From: Micrasema longulum
Lineage: Eukaryota; Arthropoda; Insecta; Trichoptera; Brachycentridae
Assembly: GCA_022494885.1 (NCBI GenBank)
Contig: JAGVSM010003660.1
Span: 62,001-126,000 of the forward strand
Reading direction: 5' to 3'
DNA length: 64,000 bases
Shown here: positions 12,262-23,001 of the stretch, one piece after another
Layout: every line of letters starts with the position of its first letter
How positions within the stretch are numbered: the stretch's first letter is position 1
Translations under genes and position numbers: made by a program
Notes under the pieces: generated by a model
Databases searched by the model: none
Seen by the model: the letters and a program-made list of their open reading frames with translations, nothing else
What the model was told of the DNA's origin: nothing

Positions 12262-12392
12262 TTTAAAATAGGATATAACCCGCTACACTTCTATTTAAGT
12301 GGCTTGACAGGTGGTGAAAAAGAGAAGATATGGAAGGAAGTTATAAAAAATACACCCCAACACCAAGACCAGTTGAAAAAAAAAGTTTCTTA
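12262..12392 (-). repeat. SINE D body without head
   Basis: The segment matches the body of the copy at 32097-32302: ATAACCCGCTACACTTCTAT, then GGCTTGACAGGTGGTGAAAA, then ATATGGAAGGAAGTTATAAA and CAACACCAAGACCAGTTGA. The tRNA-like head expected at the high-coordinate end is missing. Confidence 0.6.
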
Positions 12393-12539
12393 ATGTAGTA
12401 AAAACATACACAATTTTATACCCATAACAGTTATTTATTTTAAAGATACAAAATAATGGAACTGATTACTCTCATAAAATGTACATTTAAAGCACATGCT
12501 TTGTGGTTATTTGTCATAATATTTTTTACTTATATTTAT

Positions 12540-12953
12540 TTAATTGCAGACCGCTTTCGGAGTTGCATGTGCTCTTTTACCAGGATATAATTGAGAAATG
12601 AATATAATCCTTTTATATTTTATTTTTTTACCAGTGTCTACGTAGTCTAGTACATATGGATGTAATAAATCAAGAACATCATTATAATGTAGTAATTGAA
12701 TGTGTTTATAATTAGATAAATAAATAAAGTTTTTATGATTTTTTTTAAATGGAAAATTTCTGAAGTAAACCCAACCTGTATAGCTATTAGTTTTTTCCAT
12801 ATAATATAACGCGTGTAAAAATTCCAAATAATATTTTATGGGATGACAGTACTCAACGAACTGAACAACTTTCCCCAAGGAGTGTTCGAAAACCGAAAAA
12901 AAAATTCTTCCTACAAAGCGTGCTTCAGCTATTAGACTAATTGATGGAATCAT
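12540..12953 (-). CDS. Hypothetical protein, 137 codons, unrecognised
   Basis: This is the longest uninterrupted unexplained frame in the window. It starts at an ATG in an A-rich context (AAAAATG) after an AT-rich leader and ends at TAA at 12540-12542, with AATAAA overlapping just downstream. The product would be rich in Y, F, H, K and L, with no clear signal peptide or membrane segment, and with a basic C-terminal region (YPGKRAHATPK). I recognise no domain. At this base composition a frame of this length is only mildly surprising by chance, so it may be spurious, a decayed element, or a small lineage-specific gene. No neighbour suggests a role. Confidence 0.25.
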   Translation of the reverse strand: MIPSISLIAEARFVGRIFFSVFEHSLGKVVQFVEYCHPIKYYLEFLHALYYMEKTNSYTGWVYFRNFPFKKNHKNFIYLSNYKHIQLLHYNDVLDLLHPYVLDYVDTGKKIKYKRIIFISQLYPGKRAHATPKAVCN

Positions 12954-13545
12954 TTTTATTTTTTATATTTTTACATTTTTGTTCCTTAGGGGAAGTTAAT
13001 TTATACTTTTGTTACATTTGTAAAAAAAAAAGTTTCAGAAATAAAATTGAATCAAAAATATTTTTATGATAAAAACTTTTTCTGGAATATATTATAAACT
13101 AGCCGTGTATTATACTATTCCGAATTACCTTAGTTATCTTAGTAATTTCGGAGAATTCAAACATTTCGGTTTGATTGAACAACAAACATTCAAACCGCAC
13201 GGATTTATTATTTAATTATTTAAACGCTACATATAAGAACATTTTAATTGATTGTGAGTTCCGAGGTGTATATTATGCAACTTTATGCAGTCAGGTTAGT
13301 TATTTTGATGTCAGGCTAAACGTCATAGCCCAAATCATAACGATGGTAACAACACTCTCTATTTTTTCCGACAACATTACATCATCTTATTTTATTTTTT
13401 TTTATTTTTTTTATTTGGAATTTTTACAGCTATTACATAAACAAAATAAGTAGAAAAATATTAACAATGCTAAAGGTAATTAAAAAAATCCACTGTAAAT
13501 ATAATGACACATAATATATAGGAAAAGAAGTTTCCTAATTGTATT

Positions 13546-13618
13546 TGTGTGACGTTTGTATTCATGTGTATGTGAATGTGTGTGACGTTTGTATTCATGT
13601 GTAGGTGAATGTGTGTAT
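13546..13618 (+). repeat. 33-bp tandem repeat, two units plus a partial
   Basis: Units 13546-13578 and 13579-13611 begin TGTGTGACGTTTGTATTCAT and differ by about one base. They are followed by a TG-rich run that includes ATGAATGAATGA. This is a small minisatellite in GT-rich sequence. Confidence 0.85.
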
Positions 13619-13732
13619 GCATGAATGAATGAGGGAGAGGATACATGTGCGTGTGGGAATGACACTCACAGTAAATATTACATTACTATTGAAATATTTT
13701 TTTAATAGGATAAACATATTACCAAATTATGT

Positions 13733-14254
13733 AAAAGATTAAGGACAGTTGTAGACAGCATGTTTAGAATTAAATATTTTGTACCAATAAAAACATTAAG
13801 ACTTATTTATCAATCATTAGCGGAATCAATTATTAGGTATGATATTATCAAATGGGGCCTTTCTTGTAAAACCAACATTAAGAAATTCAATTTTTACAAA
13901 ACTCGATTCTTAAATTAATCAACAGATCAGGTAGAATTGATAAGGAAGAGGCACCCGGGCAAAAAGCGAGGGTGCCTGTCTGTAAATGCTATTCTATGGC
14001 TCACATTTGTTACTAAATATCGATTTGATAGTAACTACGAGGAAAGGTATATACATACACATAATACAAGGCCAACACGACGTGAAGGCTCGTCAGTACC
14101 GAGGTTTGTTAACAAGTATGGCCAAAGAACACTTCATTATACAATTCCTAAAATTTTCAATAAGATTCCTAAGCAGATCTTAAAAGAAAATGTTGACAAA
14201 ATTTTAAAGAAAAAAATAATTAAATGGCTAATATGTAACAAGGCTTTATATTGA
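13733..14254 (+). pseudogene. Jockey-like LINE, C-terminal third of ORF2
   Basis: 13733-13870 reads KRLRTVVDSMFRIKYF, then LRLIYQSLAESIIRYDIIKW, the YxSLxESIIRYGIxxWG block that follows the RT domain. After a frameshift, 14060-14254 reads NTRPTRREGSSVPRFVNKYG, QRTLHYTIPKIFNKIPKQIL and a stop. That is the usual NTR...GQR...PKIFN.IP ending. The 5' part and catalytic core are absent, and at least one frameshift is present. Confidence 0.8.
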
Positions 14255-14680
14255 TTATTATTGAATGTTAATAGTCATCTATTTAATTTTTTGTAAAAAA
14301 TACGTACGCTTTTAGTTCTTAATACTGTATGTATTAATTTTTAAATTTATATAATTCCTCTAACGTTTTTCTTTGTAAAGGAAAAATAAGAAACCTGCTG
14401 ACATGCCGGTTTCGCGGTTTAGTGGGTTTCATTAATTTTCCTTTTATATTTTCTGTTCATGTTTACCTTCTTAAATACAAAAAAAAACTTTTTAAATTCA
14501 TTCGAAGTCTTAATAACATTCTTTATACATTTTCAACGTTTATATATAATGCAGTTTTGTTTTTTTTTTTAAGTGGCAGCCCTATTCTATCCCTGTTTAT
14601 TGTTATATACTTTTATTTGACACGATCGTGTTAATGAAGTATTTGGCCATTCGCTTGTTTAAATAATTAGATAAAAAAAT
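14255..14680. other. No gene seen
   Basis: This is AT-rich sequence after the LINE stop. The first 100 bases may be its 3' untranslated region, but no A-tail or target duplication is visible. CTGCTGACATGCCGGTTTCG near 14396 is the only GC-rich spot. Confidence 0.3.
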
Positions 14681-14952
14681 AAGCATATTATATATCAGTC
14701 TCTTTTTTATTGCTATCCAATTGAGTTATTTTCGCATTTTTTCTATTTTATTAAATCTAACTTTCTTCAGCACTATTTTCATGGCTCAATTTTGAAGTAA
14801 TTCCAATTTATTTGAATTTCCGTCATCGGCTAGAAATAATGCTAGAGAGTAGTAATCTATATGTGGAATAATTATAGTTTTATATATGAGTTCTGCAGTA
14901 TTTCTATCTAATTTATTCCTTTATCTACCGGGAAATAATATTTTTTAGTTAA
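14681..14952 (-). pseudogene. LINE C-terminal relic, minus strand
   Basis: The minus-strand frame gives LIYKTIIIPHIDYYSLALF, then LELLQN, a stop, AMKIVLKKVRFNKIEKMRK and LNWIAIKKR. This fits the non-LTR pattern of a Y..LI.PH.DY..... segment, LQN.A...I and LxWL.I..R after the RT domain. Stops interrupt it. It lies head to head with the plus-strand LINE at 13733-14254, and whether they share an origin cannot be told. Confidence 0.6.
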
Positions 14953-15662
14953 GTTTTTCAAAATAAATTGTAATGTTCTGGAAACTGGTCCCAGAGGTGT
15001 TGAGGCTGCAACCGAAATGTGTCAATTTTAATTAGCCATCGTATTAACGCGTGCATACATTATGCGCACCCGATTCTAAAGCCTTAACTGTTGTTTTATT
15101 AACCGTACGAGCATCTCGCATTGTTTTATTGTCATGTATGGTTTATTCATCTGAGGAAGACAAAAGCAACAGTCGAGTGCCAGTTATTGCGGAATCACCA
15201 GCGAAAGTCATGGTCATGCATTTTACTATCCAAACTGTATTTGAAATAGAGTCAATATACCGGTCGTTTGTTCATTGAAATTAGAGAGAAATGCTTGTCC
15301 AAATAATATTATTTATTCTTTGACGCTCTAAATTTTGAGAAGCAAAAACATACATAAATCGTCTAGATCGTAGGAAAAGACGGATGTGTGAAAAATGCGA
15401 CATTGACTTTCTTTTATATTTGATCTTGAAAAGGTTATAGGAAGGCTTTATTTTCCATATTTGAAAAATATGGGATATGTATAACCAACCTAAGTATCAA
15501 ATTATATACTTCTGTACTTTGTAAGTTGTGACATAAAGTGTCAAAAAAAAATTTACACCGCTGTGATGTAAAAATGAAAAAAATCACACGCGTCGTTGTT
15601 CTGCGATCATGACGAAATGATTTATGTATTAACAACGATCAATAGATTCTACAAATATTTAA

Positions 15663-15969
15663 ATAATATTGATGTTTTTTGTTGATATTTCTTAATAAAA
15701 CTCCATATCCAAAAATATTTACTACTAGTTTGCTACATTAGCAAACTAGTAGTAAATATTTATGTTTCTGTTCCCTGTTAAAATACTTATTTGATTTTAT
15801 CTCCAAAATATGTTAAGAATAGTATAAAAACTGTAAATGTTGTAAACAATTTACTAGTCTTGAAGATGCCTACTTAGGCGAAAGCGCTCGTTGGTCAAAA
15901 TAATAATAAGTAAAACTAAACCATGAAGTTTCATTGATAAGTATATTTATAATTTTATCATAATCATTA
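15663..15969 (+). mobile_element. Short PLE-like element, copy B
   Basis: About 300 bases shared with 33205-34025 (minus) and 47207-47467. The left end has TTGTTGATATTTCTTAATAA, the middle has CTGTTCCCTGTTAAAATACT, and the right end has a hammerhead-like hairpin (TTGAAGATGCC, loop, GGCGAAAGCGC at 15853-15896) and then CATTGATAAGTATATTTATA. ACTAG before the core can pair, with wobbles, with TTGGT after it. The long copy at 33.2-34.0 kb has extra internal sequence, so this is an internally deleted, non-coding derivative. PLE assignment is inferred from the hairpin. Confidence 0.5.
15713..15761. repeat. Perfect palindrome, 23-bp arms, 3-bp loop
   Basis: AAATATTTACTACTAGTTTG plus CTA is followed by CAT and then the exact complement of the first arm. 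Other copies of this element have only one arm (AACTAGTTTGCTAG near 33430), so the second arm was added in this copy, probably by template switching. Confidence 0.95.
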
Positions 15970-16501
15970 ACTATTTAAATCTTTTAAATAATTTGGAGTC
16001 ATGGAGTTTTAAAGCAGATAGATATAGTATGGCATTACGTTTTGTAATACTTGTATATTACGATTTGTAACACGAATATAATAATTGTTCACATTTTAAA
16101 ATATTTTTTTCATAATATTTTTTTTTTTCTGAAATTGAGTTCAAGTAATCTGTCATTTTTGTTTCTACGGTACCAGCTGCTGTTAATGTCGTCGTTGTAA
16201 AACATTAAATTAATTAACGAAATTGCCAGTCGCATTACCCATATCGCGATGTAATTACATAAATGTATTTTGTTGGTTAATCATACTTAACAGAGCCATT
16301 TCAATGTGTTCGTTTTGATAAATTGACTTGGTTATTTTTATTTGTGATTTTTCAATTAACCTTAAAGGTATCGTCACACGAATAGTAAAAATCTACATTT
16401 TACATTCTTACAAGCTTTAGACCTGGACGTATTACCTAACTAGATGTATTTGTTCTACTTTATTTTCTTTGCTGTAGGTTTTGATATAAAAGTTTTTTTA
16501 A

Positions 16502-16674
16502 TTTTTTTTTCACCACAACAGGCCAGGAGGCCTAATTACAGTGGTGAATTACATCACAGAACACCCAGGCTTGAGAAAAATCACATTTAATTTTTTGTGT
16601 CCTCTCCGGGAATCAAACCCGGAACCTTCCGTGTGTGAGTCAAGTATCTTGACCACTACAGCACAGAGGCCGCC
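16502..16674 (-). repeat. SINE B, full-length copy
   Basis: The minus strand starts with a tRNA-like head (GGCGGCCTCTGTGCTGTAGT, A box), has a B box (CCGGGTTTGATTCCCGG), and then the body ending GGCCTGTTGTGGTG and an A-tail at 16502-16510. It has RNA polymerase III internal promoter elements in the expected spacing. It does not fold as a tRNA, so it is a SINE and not a tRNA gene. Confidence 0.8.
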
Positions 16675-16834
16675 AAGTATTAAAAATTAAACTCTAGCAA
16701 ATATTTTTGTGTCACTTTCGTCATGTTTTTAGCGTACTACTATATGAGTTTATTTGATTCATTCGTGTAGAATTATTGAATTACAATCTTGAATTAATAA
16801 TTATTTTAACAAACCAACTATCACGCTGTTTCCG

Positions 16835-17345
16835 CGTAAAGGTAGACATAGAGGATATAACATCATATCACTCTGCATACAGACCTCGCTTTCTCTACAT
16901 TCATACATGTCCATTTTAAAATATTTGTTGGACCTGCTCTTTTTCTAACGGGATTGCTTATTTTTCACCTTGATTATTTTGTAAAAAGGTTACATATACT
17001 GAAAAAAATGTGTTCCTTCTAAACACTGTAGCTAGTGTGAGGATCTGGTGGGATAATTTGCTCTGGCGTTGTTACGAAACTTCTCCGAATTTAGAGCCGT
17101 CCATTCTCTCTGCATTTCTTGGTTTCGTCGATAATGCTTATTCCAGCCTCACGTCATGTATGGATCTCGACATTTGCGCACCTATCTTCATCACACATTC
17201 GCCTGAGACAATGCATTTCGACAGCATTCAACCTACTTTCATCCTCGTTTATCCGATTCCGTACTTCTCCTATACATAAGGGTCGGCACCAAGACCCCAT
17301 TGTGAATTGCCAGTTTTACTTCCTGCGACAAACATTTATTTCCAC
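16835..17345 (-). pseudogene. RTE-like LINE C-terminal relic (same family as 62388-63060)
   Basis: From high to low coordinates, the minus strand gives KLAIHNGVLVPTLMYRR, a frame change, then SRLNAVEMHCLRRMC, and near 16900 CMNVE. The family at 62388-63060 has the same blocks: AVHNGVLVPTLM, ESRVNVVEMRSYRRMC, RCMNVEEARN. The spacing agrees, and several stops and frameshifts have accumulated. Function is lost. Plus-strand frames over the same bases are shadows of this relic. Confidence 0.7.
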
Positions 17346-17708
17346 GTAATAATGATTGAATTTGTAAAAAGTACTAATAAATAACCGTGACTAGTAAGAA
17401 AATGTTCCTTTCTGTATTTCCTCTAAGATTTGTTTTATCGTTTTTTAAATAGCCTCCTGAATAATACGGCCTTTTTGTTTTTCTATTTAACACCGCCGAT
17501 AATGTCCGTTTTATAATAAGGAAAATAATTTTAAAACCCAGCCAAAGTTGAAATAATAATATTACTTGTGGTATTATTAAATGTACATTTTCCCTGTCGG
17601 CAGATGAAGAATACAGTTATGAGTGTGAAATAAAACAGAATCCTTGATGAGCGGTTTTGACTTTTGTTACTTTCAGGTAAAAATCTTGAAAGCGGCAATT
17701 AAGTTTAG

Positions 17709-17783
17709 ATAAGCCCCGTATTGTATGTAGTGCTTAGCGCGTTCGCCTTCCTCTTGGGTTCGATTCCTAGGGAGGTTAAAAGG
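17709..17783 (+). repeat. tRNA-like SINE head
   Basis: GTATTGTATGTAGTGCTTAG resembles an A-box region and TGGGTTCGATTCCTAGG is a good B box. No pairing acceptor stem or CCA context is seen, so this is a SINE head fragment. Confidence 0.5.
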
Positions 17784-17815
17784 GAAGTGAAAAAATTAAT
17801 TATGATAAAATAAAT

Positions 17816-17960
17816 AATGGTTCGGGCTGTGGTTCCGTGGGTAATGTTGCGGATTCACGGATCAGAGGCCCGAGGTTCGAACCCCTCTCTACCCCAACTT
17901 GATTTCCATTTTCTACCAAAATGGACATTTTTGAGTCAATTTCATTCATCAAGACATTAT
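17816..17960 (+). repeat. SINE A copy
   Basis: The head GGCTGTGGTTCCGTGGGTAA and B box GAGGTTCGAACCC are followed by CCCCAACTTGATTTCCATTT, the family body. The tail past 17960 has diverged. Confidence 0.75.
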
Positions 17961-18079
17961 TTTAGAATGCCATTTTTTTTTTTTAATCTACAATTTTAAT
18001 TTTCCAAATGTAAATCTTGTTGATACGTTTAATTTAATATTTATCTACTTTGTTATTATTATTTTGCACAATCAATTAA

Positions 18080-18112
18080 TACTATGTTTTTGTTTTGTTA
18101 CAGGTAAGCGTT
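18080..18112 (+). promoter_or_regulatory. Recursive splice site candidate (AG|GT)
   Basis: A pyrimidine-rich run (TATGTTTTTGTTTTGTTACAG) abuts GTAAGCGT, with the junction at 18103|18104. An acceptor joined directly to a donor is the signature of recursive splice (ratchet) points in long insect introns. A possible branch site (TTAATAC) lies about 25 bases upstream. There is no evidence here that the region is transcribed. Confidence 0.3.
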
Positions 18113-18409
18113 ACACTTTTTACGTAAGGTAAGTTACGATTTGTGTTCGAGATAAAACAGGTATTTACTTATGCGCTTTTTACATTTAAAACGAAGCATA
18201 GTTGTTTTTGCTATTCAAATTGCAATAAACAGTGTTCGTGTCAGAAAAATAAATAATGAAATATCTGAAATGAGTGAGAAGTATATATAACTCAATCACT
18301 ATTACGCATCAAAATGCATAAAAAATATTTAAAATCAGTTATTGAGATCTTTATTTTTTGTGAAAATCTTCTCTTAGATACAACTGTGGATGAAATAATT
18401 GTTTATCTA

Positions 18410-18900
18410 TCTAATAATAGTTAAATTCGCCCCTTCGACAAATCGCACCCCCAGAATTACACTACTGTTAGTCTAAATTGGGCTATTTTGAGTTATGAAT
18501 GCAGTTTAACCACATTTTTTTATCACTGCATAGAATGTGGACAGATTTACCATGAATCCTTGATCTTTTTGAAATTCATCCATCTGGTGGGATAGAGAAA
18601 GAGAGCCTATTTCACTGCCTTATATAGCCTCTGCGGGTTTCTCCACATATAAACCAAAATATTCATCTAAAGCACTGGAACCTACGTACAGAGGAGCTAT
18701 ATGCACTATAATATTTTTATGTGTTTCCTTAAGAAAATAAGAATATATTTTAGTACTAGTATGATGCAGTCTAACATCCTCCATACGGACAATATTTGGG
18801 TGGAGAACAAAGTATTCGGTTTAGTCCACTCTAAGCTTGTTATGTAAGTAATGCGAAGATGCCTTTGTTTCTGGGTTCTTAATTGGAGTGTCTTATTTAT
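18410..18900 (-). pseudogene. Unrecognised coding-like relic
   Basis: The minus strand holds two overlapping frames that stay open unusually long with few stops. One gives NIVRMEDVRLHHTSTKIYSY, then APLYVGSSALDEYF and a stop, then LSLSHQMDEFQKDQGFMVNL. I do not recognise a family. It could be an old transposase or host gene fragment. 18439-18480 also belongs to a short dispersed repeat (ATCGCACCCCCAGAA). Confidence 0.3.
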
Positions 18901-19651
18901 TACGATGGAGGCAATATGCTAGCAGGCTGCAGACAAGCTGCAATATTGAAAGACCTAAAAAATCGCTTTATATTTTGCTTAATTTTTTTATAGACAAAAT
19001 GTCTCGGTTATTTTCTAAAGTCACAACCGTCATTCCTGCACATGTATAGTAATATTTATTTGTTTTATTTTATTCATACAAATTTACGTATAACAAAATA
19101 ATCATAATAAGGGTACAACACAATGGAACGTGGAAGCAAAAAAGAAAACTAATGACGTAAATATTAATTTTAGTAAACGTCCGGATAACACGCATAATAG
19201 TTTATACATCTATGCAATGTCTCGCAGTAGTCTCCTGATAATTACTAGAACTCACCTACGCAAATGTAAAGATAGCATTATGTGATTAAATTATCATAAA
19301 ATACACTCTTCGGTTTCACCGTGCTAGTTACTTTAAAACCTCGAGAGGTTTAGTTTACGGATACTTCACGCCTAATGATATTCAACGCGATTCACCATCC
19401 AATCGAATTTACACTTCTTGCTATTTCGAATCAATCCGGCTAACAATATTACCATAATTGTTTATTTAGTTATTATCTAGTCTCTATTACGAATTCAACG
19501 ATAGTAGAAGTAATAAACATAATATTTACTTTGTACAACACGACCCTCGCGTATTCGATCAACAAGTACATGATAAGATATTGGAAAAGAAAATTGAAAT
19601 CGTTTTATTGTCTGTTAGCTTTTTAACACTCAGATTTCATCAGATCAAAAA
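18901..19651. other. No gene seen
   Basis: Unique AT-rich sequence. A CAAGCTGCAATATTGAAAGA segment borders the relic to the left. 19050-19130 contains an A/T-rich tail-like run on the minus strand that may be the end of a retroelement. Confidence 0.25.
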
Positions 19652-19815
19652 TCATCGCGGGCTCGCGGATCAGGAGTGTGCAGTTCGAACCCCGCTCTAC
19701 CATAACTTGATTTCCATTTTATAGCGCAGTTATTTTTGAGTAGTTGCAAAAAGCTTCGAAATGTATAAATTTGAATCAATAATTTCAAGAACGCAAATAT
19801 TATTTTTTTATAAAA
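19652..19815 (+). repeat. SINE A copy, degraded head
   Basis: The B box (CAGTTCGAACCCCGC), the body CATAACTTGATTTCCATTTT and the tail TTTCAAGAACGCAAATATTA match SINE A. The A-box region is shortened to CGCGGGCTCGCGGATCAGG. Confidence 0.65.
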
Positions 19816-21442
19816 AAAAACTCATGAATTTTGTGTTATTTAATTTTCAAGTATAAAATAATATGATAACGTCAATTGACTCTCCCGGTAAGGCAGTGAG
19901 AACACCCCTTCACATAACTGAAAACCGTTTCAAAGACCGAGGGTCTTCCTATCGGTTTCGGTCATACTAAAAAAACGCCTGTGTATGAAAAATCCAATAA
20001 CTTAAAAATTATATTTAAATTCAAAAACAGCAATTTTTATTGAATTTAACTCTATTACGCTCACTGTCCCTTTCATTGTGAGTTTGACACTTAACATAAT
20101 CCCTGCAAGGCATATAAAACCGCTTCACGGCCCGTATACGGACTACGAAGCGGCTGTTTAAGACCACTTAATTTGCAGTATAAGGTACTTAACGCCAACC
20201 ATCGCGAAAAACTGTTCCACTTTTAAGTATGAATAGACAATTTCGTTAAACGCGAGCTAACAATCGCGTGTAGGTACACTTAATAATAATAAAATCTTCA
20301 ATACGGATTCTGTTTATTCAGGCCTAATTTTTTTACGCTCTACGTGTTCATTAATAATATATTATAATTTATAAAAAGTTATGAAAAAAGTGTTATATTT
20401 CACGTTAACTCCTAACTGTTCCTATCAAACTGTAAATATACATATACGAAAGTATTCATTTAATTTTTCCGTACCTGCAACAATTATGTATTTTATTATA
20501 TTAGGTTAAATCGCCTTTAGTTTACTTTATTTTATATATTTCGAACGCCCTCAGCGGGATCTTACATTTTGTTTTTTTTTACATTAGCATGTTTTTTTTA
20601 TAAACTGTGTATAGTTACCTACTATTATTAACAAATACAAATGAAAAAAATATGTAAATAAAATCAAAAAATAATAATTACTATCGAACACAAAATGGCT
20701 AAATGACCCAATAAAGTATTCTACCGTTAATAAAAGCATTTCATTAAATTTTAATAATGAACGGAAAAATACATTAATAGAGTTAAATTCATTGCCAAGT
20801 TTATGGTAGTCTCTGAATAGGTGAGTGAATATAATAATTAGTTCTAGATTAGTCAATATAAAATAGCGCTGCCTTTGTTAGTCGCGTACGAGTTTTGGGA
20901 ACATTTAAAGTTATGAGATTCGTTAAATCAACGTCCAAACAGCCATATAAAATTACCAAATCACTTATTGTTTTTCTACTAGATAATGTCTAAAAGTTAA
21001 GTTCAGGTTATAATGAATTATTATCAATTTAACTAATTACCAAACCAAACCAACAATGGTACTCACCGCACCTCTCGATATCGCTGACAGACATGGAGAA
21101 CATTCAAGAGGTTTTTAGTCAGCTCAATACCTTTCAGGAATTGTACACTGATAACAGCGGGAAATAGAATTTGTGGACTGTATAGAAATTGTTCATTCAC
21201 TTTTAAGTTCTTCCGTTTATTTCTTCTACGAAGCATTTTACTTTTACTGTTGCACGGATACCGGTATCGTGTAGAGGATGATGATATGTATATTTTGGGC
21301 TGTTTATGTAACACTAATTGCACTTTGTCAGAAGTATGCAGATGCAGGAGGATATTAGTAGAACGATAAGTTCAGCTTCTACCAGCTGAGACAAATTAAA
21401 TGCATTCGCAAAAAAATGCCGGTTTATGCCTCCTGTCAATGA
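19816..21442. other. No gene seen
   Basis: Mostly unique AT-rich DNA. At 20541-20585 the minus strand shows CCCGCTGAGGGC next to a T/A run, a LINE-3'-end-like hairpin. 20080-20170 is moderately GC-rich. A 90-codon minus-strand frame at 20584-20856 is rich in F, Y, L and N, as expected by chance here, and is not claimed. Confidence 0.3.
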
Positions 21443-21725
21443 ATGAATGCGTTTGTAGTGTCTAGAGTCGATTATTGTAATGGTATCTATGCAGGTCTAC
21501 CAATGAACAAAATGACTCGCCTAAAGTCTGTATTAAATGCTGCAGCGATACTTATTTTCGGGCATCTCTTAGTTCAGTCATATAACTCCAATACTTCGGT
21601 AATTACACTGGCTACGTTTTCCACAGAGGGTGAAATATAAACTCTGTTGGCTTATGTATAAATCACTGCGCAGTGCTGCTCCGGAATATCTGAGGGAACT
21701 AGGCATTCCAGATAAACTAGCTAGA
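21443..21725 (+). pseudogene. CR1/Jockey-like LINE C-terminal relic
   Basis: SRVDYCNGIYAGLPMNKMTR, then LKSVLNAAAILIFG (the YAGLP...LQ..LNAAAR segment of the RT thumb), then a frame change to SHITPILR, a stop, LHWLRFPQRVKYKLCWLM, YKSLRSAAPEYLRELGIPD. Same family as 254-652 and more complete at the 5' side. It stops abruptly at about 21725, where family F transposon sequence begins. Confidence 0.8.
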
Positions 21726-21960
21726 CACGTACACGTCGAGAAAACCGCTATTGTCACAATGTCCTGTCCGTGCGCGTTCACACGAGGCCGCACGTTATGG
21801 CAGGGGTAATCATTGTCCTGCGTAAATTGCTTGCCCGTCTATGTCCCTGACGATGTCTCGGTACAATGTCCGGTAACAAATTGCCGTTTACACGTGGACC
21901 AATGGTCGAGTCCTGGGACATAACAATATTGTGTTGTTTACGTGTAAACGGTCTTTTAGT
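21726..21960 (-). mobile_element. TIR transposon family F, end fragment
   Basis: The minus strand begins GACCGTTTACACGTAAACAA and soon has TCCACGTGTAAACGGC. This matches 31721-31870 (GGCCGTTTACACGTAGACAT, CCACGTGTAAACAGG) and then GACGGGCAAGCAATTTACGC-like sequence. The repeated ACGTGTAAAC near the end is a subterminal inverted motif typical of TIR transposons. It abuts the LINE relic, which suggests one inserted into or deleted part of the other. Confidence 0.55.
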
Positions 21961-23001
21961 GTCAACTTTTTGTATCTCCGTCATATCAAATAGCTATGTA
22001 CGTAACTTTCTATCTCACGTGTAAATTCAAATTACGAGCAACTTTCAACTCTTTTTCATTTTGATTCCCCGACAAAACGCCGCGTTGTTTTCCATATAAA
22101 ATTTCTCTTCAAAATATTAAACTATAAAGTAGATACTAACTTCTTTAATAAAATACGAATGAGTGCGGGATTGAGAACAGTTTTTTTAAAAACCGCCTTT
22201 GTTTCTTAAGTAAGGCTGCATACCACACACTTATGGCCCGCATGTGTCGGGAATATAATATATACTGTTGAAATAACAATATTTACATTTTTCATAATAC
22301 TATCCCAACTTTTGCAAATAATCTCGTAGGAATAAATCTTAGTCAATAAGTTCACACTTACAATTTATTTTTCATTGCACTGTTAATACTGTATAAGTTT
22401 TTTTTTTACCAAGAAATGTAATTCTATGTAGTTTGTGTAATTCTATAGTTTAAGAAATATATGCATGTAAAATTGTATCGACGAACACCTTCAAATTGTA
22501 TGTTTTCTAGTGTCTCTTTGTTGAATTTCCTTATAAAATAAAAAAAAAAAAATAAACTTTCGTTTCTCCATTTTCAAACTTACATAATTATTAAAATTGC
22601 ACTTCATAAAAAATAATATTTTCTTTTCAACCAATTATTTCAGGAAGCTGAACTTTTGAAGCTACGAGAAATATATTGCCAAAATGTCTTAAATATGTTT
22701 GTATGCGCCAACATTTATTTCCTAAAATTTTTGATGGATCCTGACAAAGATTGAACAGTTTACTTGAAATCCTTTATTGTAAATCCAGACTTGGGCAAAT
22801 GACTCATTTTTCATAGCTCTCAAACTGTTCAATGCAATTCATAAGGACAGTATGACAGAGATTAATTATTTGAATTTGTTTCGATTTATATTTTTGATGA
22901 AATTATGGATAACAAAAGCAGATTTAAAAGGCTTTTATGGATAACTTATAATTTTATTACAATTATCTTATTTTTATTAACAAAAAAATTGAGTTCATTA
23001 G
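21961..23001. other. No gene seen
   Basis: AT-rich sequence with several A- or T-runs, including about ten consecutive A at about 22541-22550. No repeat family or coding similarity is recognised. Confidence 0.3.

Noticed and set aside
17010..17349. Two plus-strand frames of 76-89 codons
   Set aside because: They are shadows of the minus-strand RTE-like relic, which has family motifs.
20584..20856. 90-codon minus-strand frame as a membrane protein
   Set aside because: Hydrophobic and aromatic-rich composition is what AT-rich random sequence gives; no start context or similarity supports it.
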